A stretch of DNA of 64,000 bases, taken from positions 248,001 to 312,000 of the forward strand of contig VWZF01005933.1 of NCBI GenBank assembly GCA_013396755.1, in the 5' to 3' direction. Below the pieces are notes generated by a model that made no database searches, was not told the origin of the DNA, and was given only the letters and a program-made list of their open reading frames with translations. The position numbers were made by a program, and so were the translations under genes. The stretch comes from Sclerurus mexicanus (taxonomy: Eukaryota > Chordata > Aves > Passeriformes > Furnariidae). Positions 37,431-49,912 of the stretch are shown piece after piece; position 1 is the stretch's first letter, and every line of letters begins with the position of its first letter.

Positions 37431-40400
37431 GGCAGTACAATGAGTCCACTAGACCCCATGCAGGGACGTTTCCTTCAGTTGCTCTGCTTCCATTCAGATA
37501 CAGCCTGCTCTCCAAAGGCGCCATCTGTGCGGGTTTCCAGCGCCTGGGTCGTACCTCTGCGGCACAGCCCTGGCTGGATTCCCTGGCCTTTTCAGGGCTT
37601 TTTGGCCAGGGAATGCAGCTGTGGGCAGGCTGAGTACAAGCCAGACCCCAGCTGACCTTGAAGCTGTGTCCCACAAGCTATAAATACAGCTTTCTTTTCG
37701 GTGTGCTGTGGAAAGAGTTGCCCGGTAAGAAACAGCAATTCCTTGGTCTCCTCAGCTCCTCAGCTCTTCTGATCTCCAGAAAAGTACTGCCAGGAAATCT
37801 GTAATACCATGCTATGAGCCAAGCCTGGTAAGAGGACTGGGGTGCTTCAAGCTCTTTTGTCCCAGCACAGAGCTATGGCAATTCACTCATCTCAGCACTG
37901 CTGTTTAATGTCACCTTGTCCAAAGAGGAGTAGAAGTTGTTGTAGAGGTAGAGGTGGATGAAGGTCACCAAGTGGGGGTGGCTCCAGTGAGCCCTGAGAG
38001 GGGGACAAAACCCAGGGAGGGAGCAGAGGGCATAGATGCTTCAAGAACAGTCCTTGCTCCCTTCCTGCCCCTCCTGGGTATTTGGGAGTAGTGTGCTTCT
38101 GTGTCCTCTCCAGGCGTTGTCCACTAGAGATGACTTCACCTGGCATTCTTCTGGAGGGACTGAGATGGTGGCAGTGGAGGAGATATTGAGATACTGGCAG
38201 CTGTTTGTAAAAGCTCTTTCCTTCTACTGCCTGCAGAAAGACTTCACACACGTAATATTTCTTTCTTGGGCTCAACCCAAAGACGTACACTTCAGCTTCC
38301 TCTGCTCTGTGGTCTCTGAGTTCCTCAGTGGACTCTGTGCTGAATGAAGCATCTGGGACCACTTAATTCTCTTTCTTTCTACATCCCTGGATCCTCCAGG
38401 AGGAAGAATTAGTGGTCAGCTCCTTCAGGATGGATAACTGATCAGACATCTTCATTTCATTGCTCCTGCTCTTGCACAGGGCACAGAAACATGGCCCGCT
38501 CAAGGATAAGCATGCATTTTGGGATGTCTGGCCCACACCTGTCATCAGTTGCCATACAAGTGGTGATGGTTCATGTGGGTGCTCACAGAGCCTGGATGTC
38601 ACTAGTGTCAGCAGGGCTTTCCCAGTGGTATGGGGGGTCTGCTCTGCCCAAGCTGTGTTTTCTGTCACAGGTGAGCTCTTCCTGGGCATTGCCACTGCAC
38701 TCAGCCATGGTCCTCCCCGTTGTAAAGCCCTTGTAGCAAGGCCTCTGAGGGCGAATCACTGTTCTTTGCAAGATTGGCCCCTTATGAATATGCAATAGAT
38801 TACATTTCCTTCTTGAATCTGATATGCCCAGCATAACTAAACTTATGTTGTATATAAATGGGAAAGTTTCAGTGGAAAATAGCATTGCTGCTGTCTAACA
38901 TCGTTCTCTAATTAACAAAGATAATTTTCTGCAATATCTGTGTACCTAATTACCATTCCACGTGATCATTAAGATGAACATACAGTTAGCAGGAACCTTG
39001 CTTCTCACTCATCTGGAGAAACCTTATACTCCAGAGAGGGCAAGCAGGGTAGAGAAAAGTGCCTGGAAGTCCAGTATTGTGCCCTGAATGTGCTCCCATC
39101 CATGAATGAGATCCAGGATGCTGCTTTGCCCTGCTAAAGGAGATACAGCCATGACTGTTCTTGGGGCTCACATATTAAACCCAGATATGCATTACCAAGT
39201 CAGCTCAGTGGTTTTTGCTGAGATGTTTGTGTACCTTTCCCTGTTTTCTCCAGGGCTTAGCATGATGTCCATCTGCTTCTACATTCCTCACAAAGCTGGA
39301 AATTTCTATTATCAAGCACCCAACAACTCAGGCACAGTCTGTTCCTTTCTCTGCTATCTGACTGTCTCACAATCTCCCCTCTTATTAATTCAGCTCCAGC
39401 AGGCAACAGAGCACTTCTTGCTACGGCTGAGCCTTTAAGCCTGGGAAAAGGAATGCATCATGTTATCCATTGCCGTATCTGCCCCGTGTCTGGTTTCAAT
39501 AAGGTGATGGGGTGCATGAGAAGGTGACTGATATGCTCAGAATGTGGGAAGCATTTGCAAAGAAGAGAGAAACCATGCCAAAACAGTAACTGGGAATGGC
39601 TTTATTTCCAGAAGCTTGTAGTGGGTCACAGTGCAAGTCCGTAAGGTTAGGTTTTTCCAGGTACGCTGCACTGGGGTGTCACAGCACCTTGTAAATGGTG
39701 AATGGCATAACACCACAGCCTCAAAGGAAGGAGAGGTGCTAAGACCAGCAGTAGCATGTCTGAGTGTGGCTCTGAGACCAAACATAGCACCTCAGTCCCT
39801 GGGCTGCAGAGCAGCTGGCAGCTTCTGCCCCGTTCACCATTTTTAACTGGACCCCTGCCATGAGTCAGGAATGATGACCCATGTGGGTTAGAAGTAAAGA
39901 ACACATTTATTCATATTCCTGTGAAGCAAAACTGCTCACATTTGCAGAAGACTTATTATACAGGCATGCTGTTTGCTGGAGGGAGAGAGTGAGCCCTTCC
40001 TGACACTGTCCCTGGGAAGGTCCATGCGCCGATCCCAGAACCATTCACCTTCCAGCAGCCTCCTTGGTATATTGATGAATGAACCGCAATTTTTGTCTTC
40101 TCATTTTTTTCCCCACAGTTGTTCCTATGAAAGAGCAAAGAACAGGTTCATCACTTCCTCTCCCATGCTGGCCAGAAACTGTCCTCCTACCACTGAGCTT
40201 CCAGAGCACAGTCAAGGAAGACTGGTTGCAGGGTTGTCCAGAATATCTGCAATGTAATAATTTGAGTTTCTTTTCATTTTTTTGACAAAGTTGTGATGTG
40301 CCCTGGCCCAGCCTTTTCAAATGGGTTACTTTGGGTCAGAAATCAATGTTTCTGGCAAGATGTAACTGCACACCAAAGTTTAGAAGGCTTTTCATTTCGT

Positions 40401-40738
40401 TTTGGTGTACAGTACAACCACAGCAGAAATTTCAGGTTGTACAACCTTGGAAGCCATCAGAAGCAAACATGGTCACTTTAATGGGATGGTCCAGATGGGC
40501 AGAGATGAAACCAAGTCACGGAAGGAGATGCTTGAGCCAAGAGTACATGGGGAAGGTGTATGTACTGACAAACAAAGATCAGGCGCCATTGGTAATTTTA
40601 CAAAGCGAAAGAGACAAATGAGGCTTGTTCCAAATCATGGTGAAGTCCAAACGAGTATTTCATCTAGTCTCAGTGTGTACTGGAGCAGGTCCCCTGTGCA
40701 GGACAAGGACAAGCTGGTCTCACTTGCCTCTCCATTTG
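37431..40738. other. Unique noncoding DNA, no gene recognised
   Basis: The longest minus-strand frame is 156 codons (37892-38362), overlapped by a 103-codon plus-strand frame. A G-rich patch at 37999-38030 has four G-runs with loops of 10, 1 and 6 bases and is only a marginal G-quadruplex candidate. Frames at 40298-40776 run into the TATT microsatellite. Confidence 0.55.
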
Positions 40739-40770
40739 CTTATTTATTTATTTATTTATTTATTTATTTT
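40739..40770 (+). repeat. (TATT)n microsatellite
   Basis: About seven uninterrupted TATT units. It makes the repeated Leu-Phe-Ile-Tyr end of the plus-strand frame 40402-40776, so that frame's C-terminus is a repeat artefact. Confidence 0.95.
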
Positions 40771-43494
40771 CACTGAGGAAGTGCAGAGGACTCTCTGCTG
40801 ATAACCAGTGCACAGTTTACATGTCTCACGCTGTGCCTGTGAATCTCAGTGAGTGACTTGTGAGGGTTTGCAGGCACCTCCACCCCCACGAACGCCGCTG
40901 CAAACCCCACAGGGAGCTGCTGGGAGAGGCGCTTGTTTTCCTGCTGTCTCTCCCTCCTCCTCTTCGGCAACGCAGAGACTGAAAATCCCACCCTTGGTGA
41001 TTCAGATCAACAGACGGCCCTGTTATTTCTCAGACTGAGAACTCCTAACATTTCCTGCTGACAGCTATTTTGGGAATATTAAGCCTGAATGTTTTGGTGG
41101 AAAGAGAATTCAAAGGGCCACAAGAGCAGGGGAATGAATGAATGAACCCAAGCAACTCAACAAGACTAAAAATTTTGTAATGCCTTTTTTTTTTTAAACA
41201 CAGAGGGAGCTTTGATAGCACACATGGCAACAAAGACTTTTGTCATGCAGGCTGCTTGGAGTTAATATGAAAGCATCTCCATTGTGCCAGCATTCAGTTG
41301 CAGGAAGCAAAGCTTGTAGTGGAGTGTGAGATAAAAATATTTGTAAGGCTCATCACTTTTTGACATCTCCACTCCAACACTTCCTCCCCAAAGCGGCGTC
41401 TACAGACAGCTGTGCTGTGACTGCTACTTCTGATCTTCAGCCTCACCCAGCAAACGCGCTTGGAGCTCGTGTGCTGATGCAAACCCTATGGGGAGGTGGA
41501 GGATCTTGCAGTGACAGCCCGAAACCAATGGGGATAGCTCAACTATTTAAGGTGTGTGAGATCTGGCCTGCAGTGAGCAATCATTATTCTTCATGCTGGA
41601 GCACAAACGAGTTGGATCTGTCTATGAAATTACATTATTCTGCAGCACTGGAAAAAAAGTCCTCATCCTGTGGTCATGATTATGCAGGTGTTGGGCCACG
41701 ATGGAGCCCACTACGTGGTTTTGTTTTGATTTTAAAGAATGAGCTAGGCATTCAAAACATTCAAAAGAACAAAACATCTGAGTTTCAGCAGAGGTAGTGC
41801 AGGCACTGGATTAGGATCTATGTGCCTAATTTCAAAAATGTAATTCTTTGGGGAAAAAAAAAGCTTTCACATTTTCACATTCTTCTCTTTTTGCTGCCTT
41901 CCATCTCAAGATCTCAAGGCAGAGCAAAATTTGAACAAATTGCAGCTAGCTGGGAACATACAATATTTATCCACAATAAATGCTTTTACATTTGCAAAAT
42001 GGTGCATCTAAATTTGTTCTTTAGAAGAAGATTCAGCCTTTCTAGGTCTGTGCAGTGAAAGCCCTGCCCTCCTAAATATTTCCTTAGCTACAAGAGGCCT
42101 AAGTATAACCCTGGTGCCATAAGCTTGCACAGACCGTCTGATTGTCTTGAGATTCAGTAGATGACTTCATTCAGATGGGAGTATTTGTCCACACTACACA
42201 GCAATGCAGTGTGCAGTACCCTTACAGGGAGTATAAAGGAAGGTACCACAGCATCAGGGGTTGGAGTGTAGTCTATATGCTACATCCATTTGGAAAGCCA
42301 CAGGTTTCCCAGGCTCACTCCAGGCACGTATTTGTGCACACCATAGAGGAGGTCCTATGAAACTCAACCCTGCTTGGTTTCGTGTCTCCTTGTATTTTCT
42401 AGTTCCACCTCAGCTTTCCAAGGGGACATGGCAAGGGGTAGAGTGAGAAAGGGAACTTTTCTAGTGAACCAGTGTCTAATTTCATATTGAAATAAATTTG
42501 ATTTCAGCAAAAGAGGATGATTTTAAGTGATGGACAGCATCATGGTCATGTACTGACCACTCGTGATTTCTGAACAGTTTAGATTCTTGCAAAATTTGGA
42601 AATAGATGTATATAGCACATATTGCATATTATAATTTATAATGGACTGTTCTACAAAGAAGCTGCTATTTGCTGATGCTACTACTGAACCTAAATAATGA
42701 ATAAATTAGAGAATGTTGCGATCTGTTTATAGAGAATTGTCAGACAAAAGTGAAGCTCATGAAAAAAATATTAGTTGCAAATGATTTGCTGAGCTCTAGT
42801 TCTTACTCCTGTGGCTCTGAGGGACCTTGACTACTCACAGGCTGATAACCTTCACTGCCAACAAGGCAGGTTATAAACTCCTCTACCTGACTTACAGAAT
42901 CAGAAGAATTTTGATTAAAAATATTTGTGAATATTCACACCTTCGTTCATCTTCAAAGTGACCTCAAAGCAGAAGGGGGCATTTTTTGACAAGCTATCTA
43001 GGTCATTCTCCTTTCACCTTTCTTGTCGCTGAATCTCATGGGAAGCTTAATTTTGCATTGGGGCAGAGAGTCTTAGTCTATTACAGATCTTAAATTTTGG
43101 ACAGTGAAGCTTATTTGTGCCTCTTGACTCTTGGTACAACATGGGTGGGTGAAAATAACACTGAAATTTCACGTCCAGCATAAAGCAGTGGTCATTGCCA
43201 CCTAGGATAAAGGAGACTTAGATCAGTGATCACCCAGCAATCTCATCTAAGTGCCAATGTGCTTGTCTGTGTTAGCAGGCTGCTGTTAGCATAATGTCCT
43301 TCGGGAAAAGCCTTCTGGATACAGGACACCTCTGCTGTGTCAGACACTTCAAAAAAATTAAAAAAAAAGCGCCATTTTGTCCAGACATTTTAAGGCTGAA
43401 AGCACTGCTGTAGGTACTTAACTTCTTGTTATTTTTCCTCATTATGTTTGTGACATCTAATTATCTTGTGGATATGAATTCTGAAGTGGTCCAT
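40771..43494. other. Unique noncoding DNA, partly AT-rich
   Basis: The longest frame is 145 codons (41360-41797, plus) with no recognisable domain. A short T run lies at 41187-41199. The part from 42460 to 42760 is distinctly AT-rich and listed separately. A run of A with CpG near 43350-43375 (AAAAAAAAAGCGCCATTTTG) stands out slightly but has no assignable identity. Confidence 0.55.
42460..42760. promoter_or_regulatory. AT-rich block, possible conserved noncoding element
   Basis: Repeat-free, with words such as TGCATATTATAATTTATAAT and CTAAATAATGAATAAATTAG. No open frame of note crosses it. It could equally be neutral AT-rich DNA. Confidence 0.17.
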
Positions 43495-43635
43495 GCTCTC
43501 TCCCTGCCTATTTTTATTTCAATAAAATAAAGATTATAATCTCTGCTGATGCCACAGGGGTGTTGTGAGGGACCATTATATGACTTTTTAGAAAGCTGAG
43601 CTCTTGGTAGAAGAGAAATTATAAAAGTTCATAGC
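43495..43635 (+). repeat. MIR-type SINE fragment
   Basis: The 3' half of an amniote MIR can be followed in order: TCCCTGCCTATTTTTATTTC (from CTCAGTTTCCCCATCTGTAA), AATAAAGATTATAATCTCTG, the core word CCACAGGGGTGTTGTGAGGG, then a diverged GCTTTTTAGAAAGCTGAGCTC tail and ATTATAAAAG. The GGGTTGTTGTGAGG core is the most diagnostic part. The tRNA-derived head is not recognisable. No coding potential. Confidence 0.72.
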
Positions 43636-46015
43636 GTTTTAGTAGAGATGCAGATCACTCTGGACTGTCCACAGTGGCTTTTCAAGACATTTTGTATCAA
43701 GTGTTTTGAACCATTGAGGGTCTCCTCTGCCACCAACACCAAAACTCTGGGGTATCATGCAAGAGCAGTTGGTTTGACTTTGAAGCAGATCTGTGCTGTG
43801 GGATTGGGCAGCTCTTTTGGAGCAGTATGGTTTAGGATGGTAAGAAGGAGCAGCCCCTGAGCAGAGTGATCAAGACATTAGGGCGGTCAGGACCTGAGTT
43901 CTTGCATGCTTGTTTCATGTGCAAGAAAACCCCAGAAGAGGATTTCTGAGACCCTGTGAAACACTTTCCACTCCTACCCCATGGCTTTGGGAGGAGAACG
44001 GGCCCACCTGAACGGAGATGAAGTCAGCCCTGTGCATGCATGCAAGTGGAGGGGAGGCAGGCAATGGAGGGCTTATCTTTGTGCTATCAGCAAAGAAGCT
44101 TTCAGTGGAAAGGTACTGAGAGCTGGCAAGGAGCATGGAGGGGAGTCAGTCAGCCATGGGTAAAATACAGGCTCTTGGGTCCACAGTGTACGTGGTTCAG
44201 CATCACTAGTCATATAGCAGGTTTGTTTTCTTGCCTGTCACACTTCCACAGCATATTGCATCCAAACATGGCTAAAAGAATGACATGACACGGTATCAGA
44301 GCGTTTTCCCTTCCTCATAGCAAGAATGTATAATAATCTCTCTGGAAAGTACATCTCAGACTATTTCTAAGAACAATAGATGCTTGTAAGGCATCCAGTG
44401 AAGTCAGAATAGCTGGAGGCTGCGAGTCACATAATAACTTTTTGTGCTTGCATAGTGCTCCTTTTTCAGACTGATCTGAGTAGGAGACAGGAAATAGTCA
44501 GATTTTTTTATTTTTTTTAAATGGCTATTTCTCAAGTTGGTGATTTCTCTAAAAACCAGGACTTGCCATCTTAATTATCACACTGTGAAGGGGTCCACTG
44601 TGGGTGCCAGTGCCTGAGAAGCCACTGCTGCCTGCAGCGTGTCCTGAAAAGTGGTGATGTGCATCATGTACCCACTAGAGCAGGGGCTGATGAGCAGCAT
44701 GCTGCAAGGCTTCAGGTGTGGGCTGTAAAAGTTTCTACCTAAATATTGCATGATCACTACCCCTGCTAGGGAAAAAGAAAAAAAGATAATCACAGAAATT
44801 CATGGAACCCAATTCCTCTTTATCATGACTCAGTTCGTTGAAAGGGAGGCCCGAACATTTACGACACATTTTGTTACCTATCTATAACAGAAAATCCAGG
44901 TTTCACTTAGCCTAGCTAGGGAAATGAGATAGTGACATCATTCAGGCTGGGATGAGGTCCCTGTTGTACTGTGTTCTTCTCAATGGTGTGGACAAATCCA
45001 CAACGGGCTCTAAATCACTGCTATTATATATTGCTGCTAATTAATGTTGCACAGACTTGGATTTGAGGAGGATTTTGGAGGGGCTGAGAGCTTATTTGTG
45101 TTTGCTTTTCTCCTGAAAACCATTTTTAAAAATTTCATTAAGCTATGTAAAACCAGATCATAATGCACAAAATCATATTTGCTGGAGAGGGTTTTCAGCA
45201 TTCCCTAGGAAGTAGTCATTTATGATAATCTGAATCAGTGGGATTTGATGGGAGGAGGAGAAAATGGAGGAATTTCTATAATTCCAGGCCCTGCTCTCTG
45301 ACTGTGCCACTGTCACCCATACTCTGGGCAGCTGCCTTGTACTGCCAGGCAGAGGGAAGAGAGTGCAATAAAACACAGCTTTGACTAGAGGCCAGGTAGA
45401 TAAAGTTATGGCACTTCAGTGGAGACTTGGGTTGTGCTTTTCCTTTACATGGTTTCAGCAGTAAATGAGTATCTGTGTATGTGCTTTGACATAGGGGCAT
45501 AGATGCTCTATTCTACAGCTGAAATAGACAGTGCTACTAGTCTCAAGAAATAATTTTATCAGCAAGTCATTTAGTTCAGTGTCAGGACAGGAAAGAAACA
45601 TTTCAGCAAATATTTTCAGGAGATACAAAAAGTAAAAAGCAGATGCATTTGATGGACTTGGTAGTAGCATTTTCAATCCAGAGATTTTCTTTTTGGAGTT
45701 TCTGTGATTTGACAGATTCTTTGAAAATCGCAGTAGTTATTGATAAAGTACCTCCTTCTTCCTTCTACCCTGCAGTACATCCATATATATGTATATATCT
45801 TTACATGCATACTTGCAATCCAAGAGTAAGGACACACACTTGGGATAGGGGAATGCTGAGCTCCAGGGCCTTCTCCATCTGATCTGCAGTTTTGAAAGGA
45901 CCCTTCACTATTGAGCTTTAGGATATTTTTGAATATTGTCTCTCTTTTCTGTTGAAATTCTTTCACTCAGTTTAAAAACACTTGAATATACAGAGCAAAA
46001 GATGCTTGAATATTT

Positions 46016-46070
46016 GGACCAAAATCTGACCCTTGCCTTGACTGAACCAATGGGTATTTGCCCCTTTCGG
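46016..46070. repeat. Relic of a palindromic CCATTGAAGTCAATGG-type repeat
   Basis: GGACCAAAATCTGACCCTTG is followed by CCTTGACTGAACCAATGGGT and ATTTGCCCC. The order, an ATCTGACCC-type head, then a TTGACTGAA..CAATGGG core, then an ATTTGCC tail, fits my memory of the GGCCAGATTCTGACC...CAATGGGAGTTTTGCC arrangement. The core is split by a substitution block, so the copy is old. Confidence 0.4.
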
Positions 46071-46755
46071 TCTCATTCTGCTTTCTGATGTTTGAAATGT
46101 CCCCTTTCTCTGTCCCTCCATCACAACTAATGTATAGCCTCCTGCCAAAAAGCTAGGCATCTCTGCCTACTCTGCCTTGAGTGTTTGGGTTCATCTTGGG
46201 TCCATTCCATGCCATAGAGTAACCCCAAACTTCACATCTGACTCTCTGGAGCCTGACCTTGTGCCAGGATTCTTGCTGAAGCACCCGAACCTCTTCCCCA
46301 GGCTTTTCTTCAGGTGACTTTTAACTCTGTCCTGGGTCAAAAATCAGGAACCCAAGGATGCCTGTGCTCTGGATCACTTCTCCATAATGGTACTGACCTT
46401 GTATCATCATTCCCCTGTGCCTCTCTTCACAGAACTTAAAACATCTGGCAGAAAGTGTGGATGGGGCTTTTGATGGAGTTCAGTATATTCCACTCCTCTT
46501 GCAGGGTGGGCCCAAGTCACCTGCCTTGGGAAGAGAAAGGGAGCAGCCCTCTGACCACCTTCATCCTTCTCAGTATGGAGAACAACCCTTGAGCCCAGAT
46601 AGGAAACTAGCCCTACACTGACCTTTTCTTTTCCTCTGATGAAAGATGAGGGAGGAAAAAAATATTTGTGATAGAAGAAAACCTTTCTTTGCTCCAGACA
46701 AATTTTTCCTTGCTGAAAAAAAGGAGAAAAGAAGTTTTGTACAGCTCAAATAGAG

Positions 46756-46807
46756 TTGTTTCTTTTTTTTGTTTGTTTGGTTTTTTGTTTGGTTGGTTTT
46801 TTTTGTT
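46756..46807 (+). repeat. T/G-rich low-complexity tract
   Basis: GTTGTTTCTTTTTTTTGTTT, GTTTGGTTTTTTGTTTGG, then TTGGTTTTTTTTGTTC. Avian genomes often carry such tracts. It creates the Lys/Asn/Gln/Thr-rich beginning of the minus-strand frame 46570-46815, which is therefore spurious. Confidence 0.8.
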
Positions 46808-49124
46808 CTGGCCATCTAACTGAAAATCTCAATTATTCCCACAGTCACAGGCACTCTGCCAAACTCCCACTCCTCACCACTAGCGCTCGGGTATGACTTT
46901 ATGGATTTGTTATCACAGCAGATCCAGCCTCAGCTGTTTGGTTTCTAGAAACAGCGTTTTGCTCTTCTTTAGGGCTCCTCACACCTCTTTGGGGCACAGG
47001 GCTAACAGCACTGTTCCCTGCACATCTGCTACCTGAGGTTAAAAGCTCTTGACCCAGCCACAACCCAGCTGCTCCTCTTTCTGTGGGAGCTGCACCATTC
47101 TTGGCCTTTGTGCTTGTTCTTTGTGTAGTCCAGGGTGTAATTCAGCTACTGCCACCATTCCCCAAACAACTACATTGCTTATATTTCTTACAGCTGACAC
47201 AGAGGCCAAAGTACTTCATGCTATTAACCAACTCTGTGTTTAGCCTAGCAGGTCATAAGGCTACCTTACCATTAAGGCTGCCTTTTCATGAAAGGGCACA
47301 ACTGGAAAGTACTTGGCTCTACTTCCCTCAGTGCAAAACTGGGGTGGAGCAGCTGAGATTGAGCATGACACGTCTTGTGGTAAATTCAGATGTGTTGGCA
47401 AACCCTCCTGTCCAGTTTGCTGCCAGCAGAAAAGGCATGACATGCTAGCAAGGGAGCAGAACGCAATGCAGATGTGGGGCACCATCCCCAAATGCTCAAA
47501 CAACAAATGGATCTTTCAAGATTTAAAATATGACCTCTTTTGCCTTGGGAGCTGAAGGTATGTCATTTCAACAAAGATCCTCTAAAGTCCTTTAAAGGGA
47601 ACACTAAAGCCATCAGGGAGGCCCCAGGATTCAGAGGTTCTCTAGACCTTAAACCATGTGGATTTTGTGCTTACAGCTGGATTAACGCATAATTCTTCCC
47701 TTCCAGGCCGCGGGGTGGCCTGACATCTTTAAACCTGGGCTTGGTGTTTTGGACTGTTTATGCCATTTTTGATTTCTATGGCTTCAATTTGCTATAGGTT
47801 TTGGACTGCACATGAACCACTAAGGATTCGGGAATGTCATTCCTCGACCACAAGCAAGGATTTAGAGCATGATATGCTGATGAAAAAATGATGTGTTCCC
47901 TGACCAGCACATGCTTATTAGTGAAGTTCATTGCTTCTGTTGTTTAGAAATCAAGGTGAAGCTTGACTGCAAACTCAGTAGTATGGTTGGTGTCACATCA
48001 TCCCTGCCACAGAAGTCACTAGAAGTACCATTTCTGCCACAAAAATTCACAATGGAGTAATGTAAGTTCTCCAGGTTTTTTGTTCATACTACACTTTAAT
48101 GCATAATGCAGGTTATTTTATTCATTAGATAATAGATACTTCAGGTAATGAAAATTCATTCTGTGTAGCAGAAATACCAAGAAGAAGTGGATTCTTATAG
48201 CTGTTCAAGGGCTCAAAAGTGGATACTTGTATGCTTTCATGTTTGATTCTTGTTCCACATCACTTCAGAAGCATAATTTTTGTTGACAGAAAATTGGCCA
48301 GGCTGAATAAAACAAGGTATTTCTGTATCAGCTTCTGGGTTCTTTCTAATGCGTTGTCATTTTAGGAGCTAATTGACTTCATAGGCAAGATACATTGGGA
48401 CCAAAATTTCAAAGGCTTATGGCTCTGTGAAAAGATAATCCATAGGAAATTTTTTTCATCATACTAGCAAAGATTAATCTGTTTTACTTCCCAGCTCTGC
48501 AAGACACAGAGCACCGCTCCATGCTATTTCAAGGCAAGAAAGCACATAGTTAAATTCCCAGCTTATGTCATCCTCCCAGCTGTCACACACGAGTGACACG
48601 AGGGCCATTCTGTCACTGTCTGGAGAAGGGAAGCATCTCGGAACACCTCCTGGTTCGTCTAACAGGAAGCAAGAGAGCTGACCCACTTGATGTAATTCCA
48701 GATCCCTTTAGAGGTTTGCTGCCTCCATCTCCATGGCAGCTGCATAATTTCTGAACCTGCTACCTCCAGAGGAACCTGAGCTCCAAGAGCTGAAGTCACT
48801 CAATCCAAGGGAAATAGATACACTCGTTCCCTTGGATGTTAGTCTCCCAGTTTGTTTTGCAGAAAGAAGCAAATCACCCAAGAAGACTTCAGAGTCAGCT
48901 TGTCAGAAGACATTATGTAAATTATCAAATCACATGGGCTTGTATTTAGAGCAGGCAAGTGAAAAGAGAAAAGTGTTTAGCTGTAACGTAGCCTGAATTA
49001 GCTGCCTGAATTTGACGCACAAGATTGTCAAGTGACTTGCTCACTCAAATGACATGTAAGATTGGAGGAAACCAATCATGGATCAGAACTCAACTTTCCA
49101 ATATAAGCCATTATATGTTATATG

Positions 49125-49166
49125 CACATATATATGTATAAAAAAAATTAGGATACACACACACAC
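49125..49166 (+). repeat. Compound AT/AC simple repeat
   Basis: CACATATATATGTATAAAAA is followed by an A run and GGATACACACACACACTTC. Both dinucleotide parts are short. Confidence 0.7.
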
Positions 49167-49732
49167 TTCTCAGTTCTACCCTCTTGTGAAGCTATCCTGG
49201 TTGAAATTACTGCATATTTCACAAAGCCAGGAACTGTTTCCACTAAAAAACTCTCATGCAATCCTTCCCTTCTCATAGTATTTAAACCTACAGCCCTCAA
49301 GAGCAGTTCAGCAAAGCCCTGGAAACAGAGTTGGCACCATGTACTGTTGCATCTACTTTCGGGAGACCCTTTAGGCCCCCTGATTCAGAGGTGTGTGCAA
49401 CTCATACCCCCAGTGCAATCCCCGAAACAGTTTGTCAGTGTCTTAAAATGAAAATGGGGCAAACATTCCTCCTGTGCTGCGGGCAGACAGAGAGCAAAGA
49501 CTCCTCAAATGGAGTCTTTGAGCAAAGTCCCCTTAAAAAAGCGTTGCACATACAAGTTTTGGTCTGCCACTTCCTCCCACCCTCATCTCCCCATCCCCTA
49601 CCCCTCATTGCTCTCTGTGACCTGGAGTTAAGAAAGCAGTGCATCTGATAACTCCAGGAAAGGTCAGAGCATTTGGTTTAGCATTTTACTGAAAGAATAA
49701 GCAGGCTGGTTCTCTGAAGTGCCAGGGATGAT

Positions 49733-49912
49733 GATCTAGTGGCCTGTGCACAGGACCACGAGTTACAAATTCCTAAATCTTAATCTCAGCACTGACAATT
49801 ACTTCTCCTGAAACCTTGAGCAAATCGCTTAACCCTCCTGTTTCTGCCTTTCGCCATTGCAAAATTGAGTCCTGCCTCACCAGCTTTTTGTGAGAGTTAA
49901 TTATTTAATGTG
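49733..49912 (+). repeat. MIR-type SINE, longest copy in the window
   Basis: This copy can be followed from the tRNA-related head to the core. It has TCTAGTGGCCTGTGCACAGG (MIR: AGTGGTTAGAGCACAGG), TTCCTAAATCTTAATCTCAG then CACTGACAATTACTTCTCC (MIR: TCTAATCCCAGCTCTGCCACTGACT), CTTGAGCAAATCGCTTAACC (MIR: CTTGGGCAAGTCACTTAACC), CCTGTTTCTGCCTTTCGCCA (MIR: CTGTGCCTCAGTTTCCCCA), TGCAAAATTGAGTCCTGCCT and TTTTTGTGAGAGTTAATTAT (MIR: GGTTGTTGTGAGGATTAATTA). About 180 bases remain with many substitutions. The AAAGCGCTTTGA tail appears lost. It is a fossil with no intact promoter. Confidence 0.88.

Larger units (their letters stand above)
43636..49732. other. Unique noncoding DNA with small simple repeats
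   Basis: Frames stay at or below 121 codons (47083-47448, plus). Short A/T-rich dinucleotide patches are at 45782-45799 and 49125-49140. A palindromic-repeat relic is at 46016-46070 and a T/G tract at 46756-46807. The part at 47680-47900 has a GGCCGCGGGGTGGCC cluster and two TTTTGGACTG words 53 bases apart; I cannot assign it to any element. Confidence 0.5.

Noticed and set aside
37062..37655. 197-codon plus-strand open frame
   Set aside because: It crosses the AT-rich TAATTA block, giving an Ile/Leu-rich low-information middle, and shows no homology I know. The region may still be regulatory.
37999..38030. Second G-quadruplex candidate
   Set aside because: One loop is 10 bases, beyond the usual limit of 7.
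46570..46815. Lys/Asn/Gln-rich minus-strand frame resembling a basic peptide
   Set aside because: Its N-terminal part is the complement of the T/G low-complexity tract.
47680..47900. Possible transposon or LTR remnant with two TTTTGGACTG words
   Set aside because: No terminal repeats, no target-site duplication and no family resemblance found by eye; a library search would be decisive.
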